The notes beneath the pieces are model-generated. The model was not told where the DNA came from. It did no database searches and worked only from the letters and a program-made list of their open reading frames with translations. The translations under genes and the position numbers were made by a program. A stretch of DNA of 64,000 bases from Candidatus Nyctobacter psychrophilus (GTDB lineage: Bacteria; Vulcanimicrobiota; Vulcanimicrobiia; Vulcanimicrobiales; Vulcanimicrobiaceae): the NCBI GenBank assembly GCA_014305025.1, contig JACRTY010000049.1, positions 124,001 to 188,000 of the forward strand, written 5' to 3'. Within the stretch, counting starts at the first letter, position 1. Each line of letters opens with the position of its first letter. This document shows positions 59,424-64,000 of this stretch, piece by piece.

Positions 59424-59469
59424 GCCGGGACACAAGTTGGCCCGCCATGGGGCGGCGGAGATTCCGACC

Positions 59470-59751
59470 TTACGGGTACTTCAGCGTTTCCTTACGTGGT
59501 TCGGGCCGCCGTGCGCGCTGCTCCAGCATGCTCATCACGTCGTCGATCAACTTGCGCTCTTCGAATTCCGTGTAGACGGAACCGTGAATGGTCATGCGCT
59601 CCGTCGTTCTGCCGCGGCGTTTGAAGTACACTCCGATCGTTGCCATGCCGTCGTTGACCGACACGTGCGGCGTCGCCGTCTCGCCGTCGAACGCAGCGTG
59701 CGTACCGGCCGCTTGGAGTCGTGCTTCGAGTAATGTTTTCTGCATCGCCAA
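59470..59751 (-). CDS. Hypothetical protein (93 aa)
   Basis: Soluble and mainly beta/helix mixed: QKTLLEARLQAAGTHAAFDG, then PHVSVNDGMATIGVYFKRRGRT and FEERKLIDDVMSMLEQRARR. No motif recognised. It begins 8 bp after the NrfD-like gene on the same strand, so it could be part of the formate dehydrogenase transcript. It is followed by the csoR promoter region. Confidence 0.6.
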   Translation of the reverse strand: MAMQKTLLEARLQAAGTHAAFDGETATPHVSVNDGMATIGVYFKRRGRTTERMTIHGSVYTEFEERKLIDDVMSMLEQRARRPEPRKETLKYP

Positions 59752-59759
59752 TACTCAGA

Positions 59760-60731
59760 TTACGCGGACACGCTGCCTGCGGGCCGCCCGTCATGCGAGG
59801 GCTCGCGTAGGCGGGTCGGTTCGCCGCCGCGCGCATCGATGCGTTGGCGCTGCAAGGTGACGGCGTATTTCGGATCTTTCGCCGAGATATAGCCGGCGCG
59901 GTACACGGAGAATTTCTCGGCCAGCGCACCCGTGAACAACAGCGCGCCCGCTACCACGCCGAAGAACCGCGACTTTTTGGCGAGCAGCGCGCACGCCGTC
60001 CCGCTGAACGCCAGAACCGTTGCGCTACGCCCGAGTTTGACCGCTTCTTTAGCCTTGAAGCTTTCTTTGAGGATCGGTCCCACTTCGGCGTGCAAGCGTT
60101 TCGATGCAATGAGGGCTCCGACCGCGCCGAAGACCGCGAACCGGCGCGCCGCGTCGGCCCGCTGTGGCGGCGCAAAGAGCATCCCCCACGCGCCCGCTGC
60201 CGCCGCCGAGGTCGCCGCAAAGAGCGACGGAATCGTGACCCGCCCTTCATTCCACGTCGGCACCGCCGTGTCGGCAATCAAGACGCCAGTATACGTGGCC
60301 ATGGCGGGCCCCACGAGGGCCGCGACCCCTTCGCACGCGCGTCCCACAGGTCGCGCGACGCCGGTCGCGTCGGCCGCCGCCGCGAGCATCGCAGCGCTGC
60401 TGTAGACGCTGAAAATATACACGCCCATGTTCATCGGCGACGTCGGTTTGAAGACGCGCAACATGTTCATGAAACGTTCGGGCCGTCCGAGGTCCATGAT
60501 CAAGCAATACGTGCTGACCATGGCGCCGGCCGCGGCGCCGTAGAGCAACGGGCGCGCCAGCGCATCGTTGCCGCGCAACCGCGCCGGAAAGGCGAGCAGC
60601 GACGACGCGCCGGCGAATCCCCCGGTGAAGATGTAGGTCGGTATCTTGTCGCTCCAGTCCGGCGGCTTGACCGGCGAGCGTCCGTAATATCCATAGCGAT
60701 CAGCTTCGATCGAACCGGCGGACGTACTCAT
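59760..60731 (-). CDS. NrfD/PsrC-like membrane subunit of formate dehydrogenase
   Basis: 323 aa from the ATG at 60731 (ATGA overlap with the Fe-S subunit). The N-terminus GYYGRSPVKPPDWSDKIPTYIFTGGFAGASSLL is a known NrfD-like opening, with about eight membrane helices after it. It would anchor the complex and pass electrons to quinone without heme. The C-terminal tail (about 280-323) is Arg/Asp-rich and cytosolic or periplasmic. The gene order alpha, beta, NrfD suggests a respiratory formate dehydrogenase. Confidence 0.88.
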   Translation of the reverse strand: MSTSAGSIEADRYGYYGRSPVKPPDWSDKIPTYIFTGGFAGASSLLAFPARLRGNDALARPLLYGAAAGAMVSTYCLIMDLGRPERFMNMLRVFKPTSPMNMGVYIFSVYSSAAMLAAAADATGVARPVGRACEGVAALVGPAMATYTGVLIADTAVPTWNEGRVTIPSLFAATSAAAAGAWGMLFAPPQRADAARRFAVFGAVGALIASKRLHAEVGPILKESFKAKEAVKLGRSATVLAFSGTACALLAKKSRFFGVVAGALLFTGALAEKFSVYRAGYISAKDPKYAVTLQRQRIDARGGEPTRLREPSHDGRPAGSVSA

Positions 60732-61549
60732 GCGCGAACCGCAGCCGCGACGCACGCGGCCACGAGTAACGCTGCGCCGACGCCTGCAGCTCTCCACATC
60801 TGCGGCAAGTCTTTCGTCGGCACGATCGGATCGGGCGGCAAGCCGTAGACTTCGGGCTTATCAAGTAACAGGAACATCGAGCCGGTCCCCCCGACGCCGT
60901 CGCCCGTGTCGGTGCCGTAGAGCTGCGCACCGTCGAAGCGGCCTTGCACCGCTTCCAGCCGTTTCTCCGCGCGTTCGCGCAACTCGTCGACCGCGCCGAA
61001 TTGAATCGAGTCCGTCGGGCACGCCTTCGCGCAGGCGGGTTCTTCGCCGGCTTTGAGCCGGTCGTAGCACAACGTGCACTTGCCGGTGGTACCCTCCGCT
61101 TCTTTGAGGCCGATCACGCCGAAAGGACAGCCGACGATGCAATAGCCGCAGCCGTTGCAGACGTCTTGCTGGATGACGACGGTGCCGAACTCACTGCGCA
61201 TGATGGCGCCCGTCGGGCACACGTCGAGGCAGCCGGCATGCGTGCAATGCTTGCAGACGTCGGACTCCATCAGCCACCGCCCCGTGCCGGCGCTGCGGCC
61301 GCTGAACTGCTCGACGAAGGTGACGTGGCGCCACGTGTTGCCGTTTAACTCGCGCGTGTTATCGTACGACCAGCCGGTAAACTCATAGCCGTCTTCGGGT
61401 AGCTCGTTCCACTCTTTGCACGCGACTTCGCACGCTTTGCAGCCGATGCACAACGTCGTGTCGGTGAAGAAGCCCATGCGTTGCTGTTCGTCTGCGCCGT
61501 ATGTGGCGGATTGCGCGGCCGCGCCGGTCAGATCGATGAACGTACTCAT
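60728..61549 (-). CDS. Formate dehydrogenase beta subunit (four 4Fe-4S clusters)
   Basis: 273 aa. Four Cys-rich motifs are seen: CIGCKACEVACKEWN, CKHCTHAGCLDVCPTGAI, CNGCGYCIVGCPFGVIGL and CTLCYDRLKAGEEPACAKACP. One membrane helix at the C-terminus (GAALLVAACVAAAVRA) would tether it. It relays electrons from the catalytic subunit to NrfD. Overlaps at both ends (ATGA) with its partner genes. Confidence 0.94.
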   Translation of the reverse strand: MSTFIDLTGAAAQSATYGADEQQRMGFFTDTTLCIGCKACEVACKEWNELPEDGYEFTGWSYDNTRELNGNTWRHVTFVEQFSGRSAGTGRWLMESDVCKHCTHAGCLDVCPTGAIMRSEFGTVVIQQDVCNGCGYCIVGCPFGVIGLKEAEGTTGKCTLCYDRLKAGEEPACAKACPTDSIQFGAVDELRERAEKRLEAVQGRFDGAQLYGTDTGDGVGGTGSMFLLLDKPEVYGLPPDPIVPTKDLPQMWRAAGVGAALLVAACVAAAVRA

Positions 61550-64000
61550 GGGGTCACCTCGGCTCCGGCGTCGCTGCGAACCTTTTCCATGAACTCATGA
61601 AAAGCGCGCCCGCGCGGCCGTCGTCCCGGCAGGATGTTGCAGGTCGATGCCTTGTCTTCTTGGATGTGGACGTTGGGATCGAGGACGATGGGCAGCAGGT
61701 CGTTGGCGGAATCGCCCGTGACCAATCCCTTGCGGCCCCAGTGGTACGGCACGCCGACGGTATGCAACGTCTTGCCGTTGAGCTGCAACGGCCGCAAACG
61801 TCCCGTGACCATCACGCGTGCTTCGATCGCGGTGCGGGTCGTGACGATCGTTGCCCACCGGCCATGCTCGAGCCCACGCAGCTTCGCCAACTCCGGGCTC
61901 ACTTCGCAGAACATCTCCGGCTGCAACTCACTTAGCTGTGGAACGGTGCGCGTCATGGCGCCGCTGGTGTGGTGTTCGGTCAGCCGGTACGTCGTTAGGA
62001 TGAAGGGGAAATCATCGCCGTGCGATTCGCTCGGCGACGGATTGGACGGATTCCACTCGCGCGGGAAACGTTGCGCCCCCGGATTGGACTGTTGGGGATA
62101 CACCGGATTGCCGATCGGCGATTCCGAGGGTTCGTAATGCGTCGGAAGCGGCCCATCAACGATCCCGTTGGGCACGAACAACCAGCCAAGGCCGTCGTCC
62201 TGCATGATGAACGGGTGCGTCCCGGCAATCGCCGCTTCGCGCCGCGCGCCGTCGGGCGGCACGTAATCCGGACGTTTGGTCTTCTCGAAATCCGGCGTGT
62301 CGTAACCGGCCCACTGCGACTTTTCCTCATCCCACCAAACGTACTTCTTTCGTTCGCTCCACGGCTTCCCGTCGGGATCGGCCGACGCGCGATTGTAGAG
62401 CAGATGCCGGTTTGCCGGCCACGCCCAGCCCCATTCGGCAGCGACCCAGTTCTGTTCGGCGCGCGGTTTGCGGTTGGCGGCCTGATTCTGCTCGTCTTTG
62501 TAGACGCCGCAGTAGATCCAACAACCGCACCGCGTGCTGCCGTCGGCCTTCAGTTTGTCATATCCGTTTAATGCCTTACCTTCGGCATCCCATCCGCTGA
62601 TCTCGCGCAGGACATCGTCGGCGCTCGGTTCGTCGAGCGGTCCCTCGGTGTGGTAGTCCCACGTAAGGAACTTGATTGCGTCCGCATATGGTTCGGTCGT
62701 ATCGTCGCCGAGCTTTTCGCGGATGCGCTTGCCCAAATGATAGTAGAACCACAGTTCCGAGCGCGCGTCGCCTTGCGGATCGACGGCCTTATGATGCCAC
62801 TGTAGCAGCCGCTGCGTGTTGGTGTAGGAGCCGTTCTTCTCCGTGTGTGACGCGGCCGGCATGAAGAAGACCTCGGTCCCGATCGCTTCGGTTTTCAGGT
62901 CGCCCGATTCGATCTCCGGTGAATCGTACCAGAACGACGCGGTCTCCGTCTCCGAGAAGTCGCGCACGACCAGCCAGTCGAGATTCGCCATCGCTTTGCG
63001 GTGCAGCGAACTGTTGGCCGAACCGACCGCCAGATTTTCACCGACGGCGAAGTAGCCTTTGACCGCGCCGTCCTGCATGCCCAGGATGCTGCGGTAGGCC
63101 GAATGATCGCCGGTGAGCCGGGGCAGCAGCGCAAAGCAGAAATCGTTGTCGGCGGTCGCATGGTCGCCGTACCACGCCTTGAGCAGGCTCGTGATGTACG
63201 TGTCCATGTTGCCCCAGTAGCCGGTCTTGCCGCCCTCATCTTCGATGTACTTGGCCAACGGACCGAACTTTTGCGCCTGCGGCATGTTGAGATAGCCGGG
63301 CAGCAAATTGAACAGGGTCGGGATGTCGGTTGAGCCTTGAATCGACGAATGTCCGCGCAAGGCTTGAATGCCGCCGCCGGGGCGTCCGATGTTACCGAGC
63401 AGCAACTGGAGAATCGCCGCCGAGCGAATGATCTGCACGCCGGTCGTGTGGTGCGTCCAGGCGACCGCATAGCACATCGCCGACGTGCGCTCGCGTCCCG
63501 AATTCTCGCACAGCGCTTCGGCGACTTTGGTGAAGTCTTCTTCGGAGATGCCGCACGTCCGCGCCACCATGTCGGGGGTGTAACGAGCGAAGTGGCGTTT
63601 GAGTATTTGATAAACGCAGCGCGGATGTTTGAGCGTGCGGTCGATCTTGGGCGGCATGCCAGCCTCGAGCTTGCTCATCTCCTGCGGGTTGAGGCCTTGG
63701 TATTTTGCCAGCGATTCTTGGCTCTCTCGCTGCCCGGATGCGCCGTGCACGTTCGTGCCGTCGTATTGCCATGAGTTGAAAGTGTAGCCGTTGCGGTCCT
63801 TGACCCAACCCGAGAAGAGGCCCTCGAGGTTTTCCGTGTCCTCGTATTCTTCGCCGATGAGGACCGACGCGTTGGTGTAATTGACGACGTACTCGCGAAA
63901 GTCGCGTTCGTTCTGCAAGACGTAATTGATGATGCCGCCCAGGAACGCGATGTCGCTGCCGGGGCGGATCGGCACGTGAATGTCGGCCACGGCGCTCGTG
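61546..64000 (-). CDS. Formate dehydrogenase alpha (molybdopterin) subunit, partial
   Basis: About 818 codons in frame to the right edge; the 5' end lies outside. The visible start is mid-protein: ADIHVPIRPGSDIAFLGGIINY and an NYTNASVLI block of the molybdopterin oxidoreductase core. Downstream come GRPGGGIQALRGHSSIQGSTDI and the C-terminal molydopterin-dinucleotide domain (GLVTGDSANDLLPIVLDPNV). The cluster-binding N-terminus and the Cys/Sec active site are not visible, so I cannot say whether it is a seleno-enzyme. It catalyses formate oxidation to CO2 at the periplasmic or cytosolic face. The gene overlaps the beta subunit gene by 4 bp. Confidence 0.92.
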   Translation of the reverse strand, partial: TSAVADIHVPIRPGSDIAFLGGIINYVLQNERDFREYVVNYTNASVLIGEEYEDTENLEGLFSGWVKDRNGYTFNSWQYDGTNVHGASGQRESQESLAKYQGLNPQEMSKLEAGMPPKIDRTLKHPRCVYQILKRHFARYTPDMVARTCGISEEDFTKVAEALCENSGRERTSAMCYAVAWTHHTTGVQIIRSAAILQLLLGNIGRPGGGIQALRGHSSIQGSTDIPTLFNLLPGYLNMPQAQKFGPLAKYIEDEGGKTGYWGNMDTYITSLLKAWYGDHATADNDFCFALLPRLTGDHSAYRSILGMQDGAVKGYFAVGENLAVGSANSSLHRKAMANLDWLVVRDFSETETASFWYDSPEIESGDLKTEAIGTEVFFMPAASHTEKNGSYTNTQRLLQWHHKAVDPQGDARSELWFYYHLGKRIREKLGDDTTEPYADAIKFLTWDYHTEGPLDEPSADDVLREISGWDAEGKALNGYDKLKADGSTRCGCWIYCGVYKDEQNQAANRKPRAEQNWVAAEWGWAWPANRHLLYNRASADPDGKPWSERKKYVWWDEEKSQWAGYDTPDFEKTKRPDYVPPDGARREAAIAGTHPFIMQDDGLGWLFVPNGIVDGPLPTHYEPSESPIGNPVYPQQSNPGAQRFPREWNPSNPSPSESHGDDFPFILTTYRLTEHHTSGAMTRTVPQLSELQPEMFCEVSPELAKLRGLEHGRWATIVTTRTAIEARVMVTGRLRPLQLNGKTLHTVGVPYHWGRKGLVTGDSANDLLPIVLDPNVHIQEDKASTCNILPGRRPRGRAFHEFMEKVRSDAGAEVTP

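Noticed and set aside
1-64000. CRISPR arrays, insertion sequences, integrases, rRNA operons
   Set aside because: I saw no regularly spaced repeats, transposase or integrase motifs (DDE, RHRY) or rRNA-like stretches on reading the window.
61546-64000. Selenocysteine in formate dehydrogenase
   Set aside because: The active-site residue would lie in the part outside the window; no in-frame TGA occurs in the visible part.

Overview
The window looks like one chromosomal segment of a high-G+C, diderm (Gram-negative-type) bacterium. An RND pump with a TolC-like partner and an outer-membrane beta-barrel imply an outer membrane. Hfq, DapF, a five-PASTA Ser/Thr kinase next to a penicillin-binding protein, and a membrane-bound formate dehydrogenase point to an early-branching phylum. 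Candidatus Eremiobacterota (WPS-2) or a relative is my best guess, from gene content and style only. Genes are packed tightly, many with 1-4 bp stop/start overlaps.

Layout. 0-5.5 kb (minus): response regulator, histidine kinase, RND pump, TolC-like protein. 5.5-9.6 kb (minus): amidohydrolase, small secreted protein, alkyltransferase-like protein lacking the active cysteine, DUF72, flavin-binding protein. 9.6-10.1 kb: decayed stretch with a dapA-family remnant. 10.1-13.1 kb (minus): phosphonate-type ABC transporter with a fused double permease. 13.2-14.6 kb: GNAT and PhzF-like enzymes. 14.7-22.6 kb (plus): a second two-component pair, then mutL-miaA-hfq-dapF, a radical SAM gene and a PEBP-family protein. 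22.6-29.4 kb: rpiA, a broken TMEM175-type channel gene, an outer-membrane barrel, a protein with two KdpD sensor domains, and a YyaL-type thioredoxin-domain protein. 29.6-31.8 kb: serA plus a histidine phosphatase. 32-33.3 kb: two TrkA-type K+ regulators. 33.4-37.9 kb: tRNA-Pro(CGG), Clp-N protein, DedA, secreted protein, uvrC, DUF488. 38-40.2 kb: stress-type and small membrane proteins. 40.2-46.8 kb (plus): unknown protein, PBP, PASTA kinase, ruvC-ruvA-ruvB.

46.8-57.9 kb is accessory. vapBC comes first, then a mostly minus-strand defence island, visibly less G+C-rich at about 50-54 kb. It holds a UvrD helicase with a RelE-like N-terminus, two small unknown genes, a frameshifted RelA/SpoT synthetase gene, DUF433, the C-terminal stump of a large Mod methyltransferase, and its large DEAD/DEAH restriction partner. 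Between the partner and the stump sits a compact C-R-M restriction-modification system (D12 methylase, controller, PD-(D/E)XK nuclease), which appears to have replaced most of mod. A RHH/MazF-like pair follows. 57.9-64 kb (minus): a CsoR-type metal sensor with a permease, then a three-subunit formate dehydrogenase whose catalytic subunit runs off the right edge.

The most interesting points are the RelA/SpoT module and nested R-M system in the defence island, the tandem KdpD sensor protein, the PAHR alkyltransferase-like protein, the serA-coupled phosphatase, likely leaderless promoters at csoR, vapB and the C gene, and three genes whose best N-termini lack ATG/GTG/TTG starts.
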